This document shows positions 34,997 through 47,182 of a stretch of 64,000 bases of DNA, piece by piece (positions within the stretch are counted from its first letter, which is position 1; each line of letters begins with the position of its first letter). Origin of the DNA: Lineolata rhizophorae. Taxonomy: Eukaryota; Ascomycota; Dothideomycetes; Lineolatales; Lineolataceae. The position numbers and the translations under genes were made by a program. A model generated the notes under the pieces. The model saw only the letters and a list, made by a program, of their open reading frames with translations. It ran no database searches and had not been told where the DNA came from. The DNA lies in contig MU001673.1 of the NCBI GenBank assembly GCA_010093515.1, positions 939,320 through 1,003,319 on the forward strand, given 5' to 3'.

Positions 34997-37071
34997 TTGG
35001 TCGGTGGGTGGCACACGACACTGCGCGACGCGGGGTCTCCGCGACGCGGATTGCGGGTTGGGGAACGCGGGAAAAATTTATGCGGAAGAAAGCTGTGGGA
35101 TGGGAATTCGGAGGCGGGTTTGCGCGTGGCTTCTTTTTTATTTTTTTTTGGCGGCTTTTTGCTTCCTGCGAGGAACTTCCCGGAGCCCACTTGTTGGAAA
35201 CGGAGGCGAGGCCAAAAAAAAAAAAAAAGAAAAAAAGATTCTGGAAAGTGACCGCTGCTTTCCCTGCGGTCCTCTCCTTTTATCATCGAGGGGCGGCTGG
35301 GCTAGCTGGTTGTCCCATTCTCTCTTTTATTCGTGCGGTGGCCTGACCGATCGACAAACGCACAGCACCCGGGAGTGCTGCGGATTTCGATGCCTCTACG
35401 CTCTGCTCGGTTTTCGACCCCTTGGTCCGTCCGCGCCATCCCGGCCTTGGCCACTGAGGATAACTGCTTGGACGCGACAAAAAGACACTCGGACTCCGCG
35501 CATACCCGCCCTTCCTTATCCCCGGGCGAGCATTGGGCAACGGGGACGGGCTGTCTCCAACCCTCGCCTTCTTATTTTCTGTTTCTGTGCTCCAATTGAT
35601 CCGTTGCACGACCGGTGTGTACGACAGAACTCTTGGACGGAATTGCGCGCACGAGGCTCTTTGCGAAGCCTCGGCATTTCTCTGCTGCTGGTTAGACGAG
35701 TGAGCGACCGCAGCTTCCAGGCGTGACGTTGAAGCTGATCACGGGCGCGACACTTTACATCGTCATCGTCATTCGTGCTGGGGCTACCTAGCAGAGAACG
35801 GCCAGAGTGAGGTGGAGCGCAGCGGAGTAGAGCGCGTCTTTTAGCATGCGTCGAGCGGGCCAGCGCCCGATCCAACCTGTCCAATTGCGGGGTCTCGGTT
35901 TGGTGCGGACCCCCGGTTCGTGCAGCCACAGAGATACACAACCTTTACCCTTTTGTGCCCTGCCGCACTCTTCGTGTGCGAAAAAAGAGCATAGCTACCT
36001 CTCCTCCGGCACATGGTCTTCGGGGCGACACCTTCTTTCTACCTCCTCTCTTCCTTCCTCCACCCCTCCGGTCTTCTTTCCATGACGGCTGCTGCGGCCA
36101 AACAACTACTACTTCCTGGAACGCTTCCTCGAGTCGTGGCCGTCCATCCCTAGTTGGAGCAGCGCAACTAGCGGTGGACGAGCAGTTGTCTCTCTCGCCC
36201 GCCGCGCCGATTTCCCGTTCGCAATTGCTCTGTTCTCGGGCTGTTCACTTAGCTCTCGCCTTCTCTCTGTCCAGCTCACGAGCTGAGCGTCGCCTACTCC
36301 ATACTTCCTTCGGTCGTTTTGTTCCCCGCACCGTTCGATTGGCACTTTCTTGCCCCGCCGAACGAAACGCCGACGGCCAAACCCGCCCAATTGTGGCGCC
36401 ACCGACGCCATTCGAACTCGACCGGGGGCGCATCTAGACTGTTCGCCCAGGCCTTCCCCTCGTGCCCCTCCCTCCACCAAGAACCCCGCGCCCGCTGAGA
36501 AGCAAAACATCATCGCGCGTTGCGTCCGGCCGTTCGGCGTCGGCCGATCACCTGTCATTTATTTTCTGGGGTCGCGTCCCGCGTCTGCCCGCGTCGCTCG
36601 TCTTTACATAACGGTCGTTGTTCCGAGGCTAGGCGCTCCCTACGCACGCGTTACCTCACTCTCGAATTCTTGCTTCTTTTTCGAGAATTTTCCCATTTCG
36701 CCGAGTACGGGGACATCGCTCATTTAAATTTTTTTTTTTGAGCTTTCCCAAATTCAATCGGTGGTTTCCCTACCGGGCTTGTTGGACCCTTTTTCGTCTT
36801 TTCCATTTTCCGCTCTAGATCCCCAGTCTGGAGAAACAACCGATTGCCTCGGCGCCCCTTGCGAACACGGAGTGGAGCTGCCGGCTGACCTCCAATCGCT
36901 TTACCGAGTGCCAGACAGGGGACTCAGCGCGCAGACCGGCCGCTCGGCCACTTGTTTCCTAAGCTGGCTCCCAGGTTTCCTGGTTTCCTTTGGAGAATTG
37001 TCGCAAAATCAAGCCCCTACTTCGCGGATTTGGAAACCATTTGAGACATCGCCACTGCCACAACCACCACA
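34997..37071. promoter_or_regulatory. long upstream region of PFKFB gene
   Basis: Two kilobases with C/T-rich runs, a poly-A stretch (about 35214-35237) and many short frames but no recognisable coding block. It most likely holds the promoter and a long 5' leader of the glycolytic regulator gene. Leaders this long usually carry upstream start codons, and several ATGs are present. Confidence 0.4.
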
Positions 37072-38776
37072 ATGGCGCCAGAAGCCAATGGAGTGTACAA
37101 GCCGGAGATGCGGCGCGTGCCGACGGGCGAATTCGTGAAGCCGAGCAGGAAGACTAACGGCGTGGGCGTCCAGAGCGAAGATACGCGCATCTGCGTCGTC
37201 ATGGTGGGACTTCCGGCGCGAGGGAAGAGCCTAATCGCACAGAAAGGTGAGTGCGTTCAAATATTTAAAAGAAGCTCCGAAAGGAACACGGAAAAGACTA
37301 AGCGTTCGGCGAGTTGATACCTGCGCTCTCACTTATCCCTTTTTAGCGCTTCTACACACTCCCGAGCTGTCTGTATTTGTAGAAAAGGAAAGGCTTGGCT
37401 GACTGATCGCGCCTTCGTCTTTGCTTGTTGTGTGCGCGCACCCCTAAACAGTCGTCCGCTACCTCCACTGGCTATCCATCGAAGCCAAGACGTTCAACGT
37501 AGGGCAGTACCGGCGCAGCGACACGCCGACGCCGACGGCCGAGTTCTTCGACACCAACAACCCGGAGGGGGAGCGGCTGCGGCGGGCGGCGGCCGAGGCG
37601 GCGGTGCAGGACATGTGCAAGTGGTTCTCGGAGGGCAAGGGCTTGATCGCGGTGCTGGACGCGACCAACAGCACCAAGACGCGGCGGCGGTGGGTGCAGG
37701 AGCGGTGCGCGGCCGAGAACATCGAGACGCTCTTCGTCGAGTCCAAGTGCGACGACGAGGAGCTCATCATGAACAACATACTCGAGGTGAAGACGACGAG
37801 CCCGGACTACGTGGGGCAGGACCCGGAGCTGGCGGCGCAGGACTTCCGCAAGCGCATCCGCAACTACGAGAAGGTGTACGAGACGATCGACGAGGACGAG
37901 GCGGACCTGACGTACGTGAAGCTGATCAACGTCGGCCATCAGGTCGTCATCAACCAGATTCAGGATTATCTGCAGAGCAGGGTCGTGTATTTCCTCATGA
38001 ACCTGCACATCAAGCCGAGGTCCATCTGGCTGTCTAGGGTAAGTCAGAAAGGTCTTGCTCCATTTTTCTTTGTTCGGAGGGGCCCCAGAGGCGCACATTC
38101 TCCCCTTTTCCTAAGTTGTATATTACTTTTACCTGGAAGCTCAGAAATTTCTAACATTCTGCACCAGCACGGCGAGTCCAAGTACAACCTCTCCGGCAAA
38201 ATAGGCGGCGATGCCGACTTGTCGGACCGGGGCGAAGCCTACGCGCGGGCGCTGCCCAGACTAGTGGCGCAGTCGGCGGGCGAGAACCGCAAGTTGACGG
38301 TGTGGACGTCGACACTGAAGCGCACGAACCAGACAGCGCGGTTCCTGCCCTTCGAGAAACTCGAGTGGAAGGCGCTCGACGAGCTCGACTCGGGCGTGTG
38401 CGACGGCCTCACGTACGCCGAGATCGAGGAGCGGTACCCGGACGACTTCCGCCAGCGCGACGAGGACAAGTACAACTACCGGTACCTGGGCGGGGAGAGC
38501 TACCGCGACGTGGTGATCCGGCTCGAGCCCATCATCATGGAGCTCGAGCGCAGCGAGAACATCCTGATCGTCACCCACCAGGCGATCCTGAGGTGCATTT
38601 ATGCGTACTTCATGAACGTGCCCCAGGAGCGGAGTCCCTGGATGGAGGTCCCGCTACACACGCTGATAAAGCTGACGCCGAAGGCGTACTCGACGAACGA
38701 GGAGAGGCTGAGGGCGGATATTCCGGCCGTGAGCACGTTTAGGGAGAAGGGGAGTAGTGCGAGGCATCATGGGTGA
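37072..38776 (+). CDS. 6-phosphofructo-2-kinase / fructose-2,6-bisphosphatase
   Basis: Three exons, 37072-37246, 37452-38038 and 38168-38776, give 456 residues, close to yeast Fbp26. The enzyme makes and breaks fructose 2,6-bisphosphate, the main switch between glycolysis and gluconeogenesis. The N-terminal kinase half has a P-loop (VGLPARGKSL, about residues 45-54), FNVGQYRR and VLDATNSTK. The C-terminal histidine-phosphatase half has SRHGES with the phosphorylated His at about residue 255, ELDSGVCDGLTYAEI, and a second catalytic His in VTHQAIL near residue 391. Both catalytic halves look complete, so either a bifunctional enzyme or a mainly bisphosphatase isoform like Fbp26 is possible. The C-terminal RADIPAVSTFREK is a short regulatory tail. 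Donor and acceptor sites are standard. Confidence 0.9.
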
Positions 38777-39720
38777 AAGCAGGATGGTGGAGGAAAGGAA
38801 GCTGTTGGGGATGCCAAGGGGGGAACCTGGCCGATTGGTGCCTCTGCGCTGATGCGGTTGGTGTGAGACTTTGGTATGCTGCAAGCCCTTGTGCAACCAG
38901 AAAGGATAGTATTTATTTTCTTTCTCCCTTTTGCGCCCGGCGCCCCCCCCTCTCCCCCTCCCACTTTACTCCACCGTCTTGCTCGTTTCTTTTTTCTAGT
39001 TTCCTATTGTCTTTTTGGGCGGTTTCACAAAGGGATATAGAATGGTTTCATGGTCCGGGCATCATTCTCGACGATTGTCACAACTTGGGTGGAGGCTTTT
39101 GGGGGAGGGTTAGGGCAAGGTAGATGGACGGGTCGGATGGATTGACCGTGCACGGACGGATGCATACATGCATTCTGCTAGGCGTATTTCGGGAGGGGAG
39201 GCATACATTTTCGTGTCATTAGCCTTTAGGTATCGAAGAAGTCTTCCTCGTGCCTTTCGGGTTGGTCCAGGTTGGAAGTTACGAAATTCGCAACGTACGT
39301 CGTACTTTGAGAGTGCCATGGATTAGGCTACAAAAAGATGAAATGAAAATTTGGCCATTGAAAGTGTTACTGGTGGTGGTTATGCGGTATCACGCACATA
39401 CATATATATATATATATATATGTGTGTGTGTATGTGTGTGTGTGTGTACTTTGTTTACTACGACGTCCCTTTACGTGGTATCTATACGATGAGTAACAAC
39501 CAACATAGGAAACACCATTGTACCAAGAAGAACGACCAAGACATTCTTAGGGGCACGGAGAATATACTCTTTTAAGAATGGGAAAAGGAGGAAAAGCCCG
39601 AGAAATCAGTTCTCTCAAGACTTGACTAGCCTCTGCCGGATTACCCAAGACTGTACAAAAAAAAAAGAACGGGTGGGTGTTGCGGGGGGTCCACAAAAAA
39701 AAAACCACATCCCAGAATTT
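38777..39720. other. 3'-3' intergenic region with TA/TG microsatellite
   Basis: Convergent gap between the PFKFB gene and the ABC transporter. Contains a TA/TG microsatellite (39402-39447) and short poly-A stretches near 39658-39705. No gene was recognised. Confidence 0.6.
39402..39447. repeat. compound (TA)n(TG)n microsatellite
   Basis: About ten TA units run directly into TG units with one TATG interruption. It lies in a convergent 3' gap. Confidence 0.92.
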
Positions 39721-42700
39721 CTACAGCGCCCGCCCCGTCAGCGCACCCAAACCCTTCTTGATCTCCGCGCCCCACCGCCACCCGCTCCTCGTCCCCTTCC
39801 CCTTCCCCTTCGCCTTCCCCTTGCCGCCGGCGCCCGAGTCCTCCTCCTCGACGTTGTGCCTGCCCACGATGCTCAGGAAGACCTGGTCCAGCGTGCTCTG
39901 GCTGACCGAGTAGTACTCGGACCCGATCTCGTCGCGGCTGGCCTCGAGCAGGGCGAACAGCTCCGCGATGCCCATGCGCGCGTCGCCGTAGCCGCGGCGC
40001 GGCGCCTTCGCCGCCGCCGCCGCCGTCGTCGCCGTCGTGGCGTCGTCGCCGTTGACGTCGCCGTCGCCGCTCCCGCTGCCACTGTTCCTGCTGCCCCCGA
40101 CCGAGAACCGCAGCTGCCCGTGCCACATGCCGCCCTCGATGACGGCGCCGGGCACCTTGCGCTCGACCCAGTCGCGCACGCGCGCCATCTCGTCGGGCGG
40201 GGTGCGCGGCGCGTCGCGGCGCACGACGTGCACGTTGACGCGGTCGCCGTGGCGGTCGCGCAGCTGCTCGCTGGAGCCGAGGGCGAGCATGCGGCCGGCC
40301 ATGATGCCGGCGCGGTGGGCGAGCGCGTCGGCCTCCTCCATGCTGTGCGTCGTGATGAGCAGCGCCCGCCCGGCCGAGACGCGGGCGCTGCGCAGCGTCC
40401 GCCACATGACGCGCTTCGACGCCGCGTCCATGCCCGACGACGGCTCGTCCAGCACCAGCACCGACGGGTTGCCCGCCAGCGCGATGGCGAGCGACAGCTT
40501 GCGGCGGTTGCCGCCCGACAGCGCCGCCGCGGGCCGCTTCTGCTGCGCCGCGAGCCCCACGGCGCGCGCCAGCGTCGCCGCCGCGCGCTTCGGGTCGCGC
40601 ACCCCGCGCGCTCGCGCGTAGAAGGCCAGGTGCTGCGCCACCGTCATGGTGTCGCAGGCGTCGAACTGGGGGCAGACGCCGAGGTGGGCGCGCGCGGCGG
40701 CGCGGTGCCGCGATATGGACGTGTCGTCCACTAGGACATCCGGCCCGGCCGGGTAGGAGCCCGCCGGCACGGGCGAGGGTTTCAAGTCGCCACGTATGAG
40801 CGAGATAGTAGTGCTCTTGCCGGCACCGTTAGGTCCCAGCAAGGCGAAAACGTCGCCGCGTGGAACGCCGAAGGTGATGTCGTCGACAGCGAGCGTGTGT
40901 TTGGTGAAGGCCTTGCTGACATGTAGGACGCGCAGCGGATCGGTCGGGTCGTCGATGACGCGCTGGGCCTCGGCCGTGACGGCTGGATCGATATCCGAGT
41001 GCTTAGACTCGGGGTCGGGCGTGCGGCGTCGGTTGGTAAAGTCTAGGAATGAAGGGACACTTCCAGAGTCCCACCAGATAAGGAAGATGCCGAAGACGAT
41101 GGCTTGGACGATCAGGTAGAGAATAGGACCACCGTAGACCTTAATTGCGCCAGGGTAAGAAGCGAGTTCGCGGTCGCGGCAGAGGATCTGGAATTCGTTG
41201 AGAGTGAGGAGAAGGGAGCGCATCATGTTAGCCGCTGGGGAAATGACTGCAAATACGAAATGGGCGATCGTGAGAGAAGAGTCGATCGCGTCCGGAGACA
41301 CGTAGGTGACAATGCACATGTATCTAAAGATTCTGTTAGTATATCTGATCTACTAATTTCTGATTCAAACGCGAAATAGGGGTGAACTTGCATGACAAAG
41401 TACAGCCCAAAGAGCGAAGCCTGCCCTCCCGCGGCAAACGCGAACGCTGCAAGCTGGGAAATTACGAATAATGATACAATATAAACCATGAGAATGGATG
41501 CTAAGCCGTATAAGAAGAATACTAGGAAAAGGTACCCTGGATAGTACCAAATATCCGATACCTAGGCACCACGTTAGCAATTCCGATACACCCCTTGCTG
41601 ACAATGGAGAAAGGATAGACTTACGCCGATGAAAATGCCGATAGCTACGGCCGAAATTACCATTACAAAAACGAAGTCAAAGCACAGGTACGCGATCCAG
41701 AGTGGTGCAGCTCTAATTCCATTCGAGTAATGCAACGCGCGAACCTTCCGCAGCCGCTCCGTGGTCGGATAGAGCGCGAAGAAGGCAGGGTATGCCGACA
41801 TAGCGAGGCCAAAGTACAAAATCATTTGAAGCGAGTCGCCCGTATCGGGCGAGAATGGCACAGCAAAACGTTGATATTGCGTGGCGATATTGGTATCAGA
41901 AAAAACAGAGTCGAAGACACTCTGTGTGAGGGCGGAGTAGGCTATTTCGCGGTTGCCAACGTAGGCCATGGTGGGGGTGTCGCCGAGAAAGAAGCCTCCA
42001 GGCGTGACGTTGGCGTACCTGTTTCTGATGGAGCTTTGGAACGCGTCGAAGGAATCCACTAGATTGAAGGCGCTGGTGTTGACTTGCAACCTCCGGGCCA
42101 GTTGCTCGACGTCCACGCGGTCGGGAGGACCTACAGTCATTTCGAGCTCGTTGAAAAGTGCGAGGCGTTGCAGACTGAGGGTCCTCGGGTCTGACGCCTG
42201 TGATTCTGGCGAGCAAGATAATCCCTCGAAACCCCGGATGAAGAATGTTACGAGACCTGCGGTAATGATCGGGACGAGGAGAGCGGCCAGATAAGGCAGC
42301 TTGTTGTGCCGCAAAATTGTGATTCTTTTTCTGAAGAGAATCCATGTCTGCCGCGCTAATGTCGTACCCCTCCCGGTTTGAAACTCCTCTTCCGCTTCGT
42401 CGTCGGAGCGCGCCACTTTTTTCTCGGCAGAGGACGAAGATTGAGGAGCAAAACCGTCAGGCGAATCACCTTTGCGCGAAATCTCCTCATCTCCTTCCTG
42501 GGCCTGACCCTCCTCGACATTCTCGTTGACTTCCTGTGCAAGTTTCAGGAAGACATCCTCGATCGTCGGGCCATTTACCTGATATTCCATAATGCCTGCG
42601 CCTTCCAGCTTCTTGACGAACACGGCTGCGGTCGGCGAGTCGGCGAGCTGGTACTCAGTATGATCGTACAACATTCGCTTGGGGTACATATCCAGCTCCT

Positions 42701-45060
42701 CCGGCAGCTTGGTCTTGAGGTTGTTGTATATGATGACGCGGTAGCCGCCGCCGAATTTGTGCTTAAGCTCAACGGCCGAGCCCTCTGCCTTGAGGTCCCC
42801 TTTCGACAAGATTGTGATGTGGTCAGACAACCGGTCAGCTTCGTCCAAGAAGTGCGTCGTGAAGAGCAACGTCCGCTTCCCACGCTGCGCAATCAGAATG
42901 TCCCATATCTTGCGCCGCGAAAGCGGGTCAAGTCCAGAAGACACTTCGTCGATACAGCACACGCGACTACCGCCCGTAAACATGACTGCGAGCTGCAGCT
43001 TTCTCTTCTGGCCGCCGGACAAGGTCTTAGAAGCTGCGTCTATCTTGAGCTCGAGATCGCAGGCGCTGATAAGTTCTTTTAAGTCATGCTTAGATGCTTT
43101 CGTGCCCATGGATTTCAAGCTGTTAAAGATCTTGACGTGTTCGAACACCGTCAGCTCGTCCCAGAGAACATTCTTCTGCGGACAATACCCCAGACCCCCG
43201 ATGCCATCGACCTCGATCGTACCGCCGGAAACCGTATTAAGGCCTGCAACGCAGTCCAGAGTCGTCGATTTACCGGATCCGTTGGCTCCCAACAGCACGA
43301 GGATTTCTCCACGCAATGCCGAGAAGCTGAGATCATTGACAGCACGTACTTCCTCCTTGATAGTAGCACCGAGACGACGCATGACGTTGCGCTGCCACCA
43401 GCTCGGACCATACATCTTTGAGAAGGAATTAAGTTTGACGGCAGTCGAAGAATCAGTGTCCTCAAAATTAATCTTGCGTGCCCTGGAAGCTGTTCCATAG
43501 AGCCCTCTCTCTACGAATGCGCCGAGGACTGGGAAGACCAAGGTCTGAATGATGAGGAAGATCCAAAGAGCAATCCCAGGAAGCTGAAATGGGGCACCTG
43601 GAGCTCCCTCGATAAGATTCCCGGCACGGTTCTCGTGCTCCCAGTATGCCAGGTAGAGGATGAACAGCGTATAGTTCATTGGAGGGAAAAGCAGCGCCAA
43701 GATAGCCGCAGCGCCGGAATTACTCGGGCCAGCTACCTGCGAGATAATAGCCAGGATGAGCGACGCAATTGTAATTGTAATACCAGACAATTGTGCGCGC
43801 TTGAACAGGGCTGCGCCAAGAATCGACCAGCTCGACAATGACAGTCCCGCCAGAATGTGGAAGAATATCAGGATAGCCACCGACGAGGACGGATATACGA
43901 GGCGGGCCACGAACAGGGACATGATGATCCAGCCAGGCAAGTACACGATGTCGAACGCCAGGTGTGAGGCCAAGAGGCGCGCCAGTTGCGTGTGCCAGCG
44001 ATGCTGATTAGGCGTCATTGCCTCTATGAGCTGCGAAATACCAAGCTCGCGTTCGAGCGCCATGTGGCCCGTCAGTTGGTACACGACACCAACCATGCCT
44101 ATGAAGAAAGCAACGCCGACAATGTCGATGATGGAGTTCATATAGGCGCGTTGGATTGCGTCGTCGCGTTCCTCCTGCGTCTGGTCCGTGTATATGTACT
44201 CGTCGACATCGTCAGGCAGTTGGGTGCCCTCGGCGGACGCAATCGCGGCGTCAATGGCATGCTGGAATGGTAGAATGTAAATCTCCTGGTCGTTGTCCGT
44301 CTCGTCCACGAAAACGTTCTCTCCAAACGAGCCGTCCGATCTCAGCGTGTAGTTCCACAAGTCACCCGGACCTTCCTCTGGCGACGAGTGGAAGTTCGCG
44401 GCGCCGAAGCACGTCGACACGCCGCGCAACGAGCTACGGCACGTTGTAAGGAGATCGTTGTCGCTCTCGACGATTTCGACCCTCTTGCCCGCCGCCCGCA
44501 CCGTATCCGCGACGGTGTCGATCACCCCCGAGATCTGTCCTCCCGTGAAGCCGTTATTCACAAAAGCGACCGTGTCTCTGCCGCCAGTGGCCGAACCTAG
44601 CGCATCCTGGAAGCTGCGTAGGCCCGTCGGCGATCCGAAACCGTACGTCGCAGGTGGAATGAAGAAGTTCTTCGAATAGGACATGAAAAACATCTACAAA
44701 GCAGCGCATGTGCACGCATTAGCTTGTTTCTGAGCGTCTACTTTTGCGCCACTCTCATTTCGCATTGGCTCTTTTCACTGCCAGCTGAGCTGGCCCGCGC
44801 TGGCGCGTGCAAGCCACACCCGCGACGAGAACGGCGCCCGCAAAGCCACGCGATCGCGCTACATCGCCATTGCCGGAACGAGGGGGGAGTCGCGTGAGAG
44901 AACTTTGAATTGGAGGGGTCGGCCTCACAAAAATGACAGGTCCAAAGAAGGCCCGGATCAGTGTGGACAGCCAATGCCGCACGAAGACTATCAGTAGGTT
45001 CTTCTTCGTGAGCGTCCACGTTTGGCTCGCGATGCGGCGCATCGTGGCCCTGGCGGCCAT
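39721..45060 (-). CDS. full-size ABCA-type ABC transporter
   Basis: Four exons, 45060-44929, 44693-41625, 41561-41392 and 41323-39721, give 1657 residues. The layout is TMD1-NBD1-TMD2-NBD2. The N-terminal exon supplies MRRIASQTWTLTKKNLL, typical of ABCA starts, and a second ATG at 45042 is possible. NBD1 has Walker A LLGANGSGKSTT (about 505-516), LSGGQKRKLQ (about 598) and Walker B CCIDEVSSGLDP (about 620). NBD2 has LLGPNGAGKSTT (about 1283), LSGGNRRKLS (about 1389) and VLVLDEPSSGMDA (about 1411). Long lumenal/extracellular loops follow TM1 and TM7, as in lipid-transporting ABCA proteins, so lipid movement is likely by family. The intron 41324-41391 starts with GCAAGT instead of GT, giving LYFVIYMCIVTYV in frame. 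The C-terminus is Lys/Gly-rich. Confidence 0.9.
41324..41391 (-). other. probable GC-AG intron in ABC transporter gene
   Basis: Read on the minus strand the intron begins GCAAGT and ends TTTAG, 68 nt long. The only nearby GT donors (GTCATG, GTTCAC) leave the frame wrong. GCAAGT gives an uninterrupted membrane segment (LYFVIYMCIV). GCAAGT is the best form of the minor GC donor class. Confidence 0.7.
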
Positions 45061-45854
45061 GGTGTGTGTTGCTTGCGCCTCCGCTTCGCCGCGGCGCGCG
45101 TGCCTTCAAGCCGGGCGTGCGGTACTGAGGCCGGCCGGACGGATGCAGGTACCGGGCGGTTCTCGTTAGCACGAACGACGGGCGCTTTCGCAGATTGCGA
45201 CGAGGCTAATCATCTGTTATCTAGAAGGTGGAACATAAAACAAACAAGAGGGTAAAGAGACTAAACAAAAAGACGGAATACGGCGGCGGAAAACTTGGGG
45301 ATAAGAGCGGAAGTCGAGCCAAAAATCGCGATGGCTTTAAAACCCGGCACGTTTCATCGGATATGGGGAACGGACGACAGGGCCCCCGGCTTGGTACAGT
45401 ACCTACCTCTCCTAGACGGCGAGCTCGCTGGCTTCATCGAGACATCAAGCGCGGCCCGCGGGCCAGCACCGTGCCCGTATCTCCGCTGCACCAGCCAAAC
45501 AAAGGCCGCCGTCGGGCCCGGATATCATCATAGACTCCGACCTCCCTCTGCTCCGCCACGACGGATTCCTCCTTGGCGGTTGGCGCCAAGCGCGCTCCTA
45601 CAATGCGAAAGAGACCATATCACGGCAGCAGCTTGGAGCAAATACGGCAAACGGGACACAGTTCCCGTCGTCTAGCACCAAAAACAATGCGTGACCTCGC
45701 ATCCTTCTTTGCTTCGAGAAGCCCCTACGAGAGACTCTATGTAGTCCACGTTTCACGCTACCCAATGCGCCGGTCAATCGTCTATTAGAACCCGGTTCGC
45801 CGCATGGTTCAACGTCGCCGATCTCCACGCAAATCACGTGACCTTGACCACAGC
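45061..45854. other. intergenic region, 5' of ABC transporter
   Basis: Promoter of the ABC transporter on the left. The right half is the 3' flank of the next minus-strand gene, whose stop codon is at 45855. Frames here are GC-rich and featureless. Confidence 0.55.
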
Positions 45855-47182
45855 CTACAGTACATAATCTCGCCCCCGCACCCTGAACCCTGCAATATCG
45901 CCGTGCGCGAAACCCTCACCGAGCCCCTCGACGAGCCAAACTAGAATTACCACCCACTTCCAGGGCCACAATTCTCCCTCGGACGTGGCATCCGAAACCC
46001 AGCCCTTCTCGAGCGTGAACATGTCGTACGAGACGTTGTATCCGGAGAGTGTATCGTTGGCCCACGGAACGTACACGTGCAGAGCTAGCGCGTCCACAGC
46101 CGGCACTCGTAGTGAGAGTTGCACTGGCGAACCTGGTTCAAGGTCGGAGAATGACACGTTCCTGTGGGACGGCGGATAAGATGCGTAGACCCTGATCAAC
46201 CGTACGAGAACATCTTTAATAACTTACGCGTAGACCATGCCGTCGGGATCCACGACGCTAGCCCGCTGTGGTCCCTTGACGTCCGGTCCTAGGCGAAGGA
46301 TAACGTCGTACCGGCCTGCGTCGACGGCGCCCATCGGCAAAGTCATGCTTCCAAGCCCGTCATACCGCGCCGTGCCGATGCTTGGCATCCATACGTTTGT
46401 GTCGGCGCTACGGTAGAAGGTTTTTGGGTATTCACGGCCGCCATGCTTCATGTGCCAGAAGTTACCCCTGGTTTGGTTGACGGCAATGTCTGACGGCGCT
46501 TGAAGATCGCCGCAGCCAGGCACAACGCGAATGATGAACGGTGAATTCTGCTCGAGGCCGTAATATTGTGCCCACTCGAAGAGTGCGGCACCGAACTGAC
46601 CCGAGTTGAGGTGCCAAGGGACGCAGTCTTTGAAGGTGCCTATGCCACCTTCCCTAGTGGAGGCTAGAAAACGTAGGTAACATGCAGTTTGCTCTCTGGG
46701 GGATTTCAATCTGTCTGCACTTCTCAAGACCACTTACAGGGAGGGAAGTTGAAACATTCCATCAAATTAGCCGGCTTTTCATCCGCGCTGAAATCGATGT
46801 CTTCCCAAGAATCTAGCAAGATGCCGTGTTAACAAGCTGCTTCTTTCCGGTTCTCGGCACTATTTACCATTGCAGAAGTCGCGGCAACGATTCTGGTAGC
46901 GGCGCATGTACGTTAACACTTCCGTGTTAGCTCCCGCCCACATGAGCACTGTCTGATTGTTGTTCGCACTGCCCGTATGGTGGTGGATGCCTATCCGTTT
47001 CATCAGCACGCGCTGTTCTCATGGGATAAGGGTCCTTTGCTCTGCTTACCGTCACAGAGGCTCTTTATGAGCTCTGTGTTGAGCCCCACAATGTGGTGGA
47101 CATTAATTATCGGGTACAGTTTGTCCTTGGCCCTGTCCCAACAGTACTTGCCGCGAGGGTCCTGCGGCTCGGAAACCTCCAT
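45855..47182 (-). CDS. unrecognised secreted/membrane-anchored fungal protein, 5' end uncertain
   Basis: Five exons in phase: 47182-47050 (start uncertain), 46990-46868, 46812-46738, 46663-46228 and 46191-45855, about 367 residues. I do not recognise the family. Visible features are many Cys in the first 130 residues (YCWDRAKDK, SLCDG, RCRDFCND), N-glycosylation sites (NQT, NVS, NDT) and a beta-rich second half (YGLEQNSPFIIRVVPGCGDL, YDGLGSMTLPMGAVDAGRYD). A membrane-type helix near the C-terminus (WKWVVILVWLVEGLG) is followed by a short tail. Together these suggest a secreted or surface protein anchored at the C-terminus. ATG 47182 gives no signal peptide, yet the frame remains open upstream to about 47296 with protein-like text and no ATG, so the true start and signal exon may be missing. 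Beyond 47300 the DNA turns AT-rich. Confidence 0.55.

Noticed and set aside
40037-40621. Long plus-strand frames opposite the ABC transporter NBD2
   Set aside because: Antisense shadows of a clear ABC domain with GC-rich third positions.
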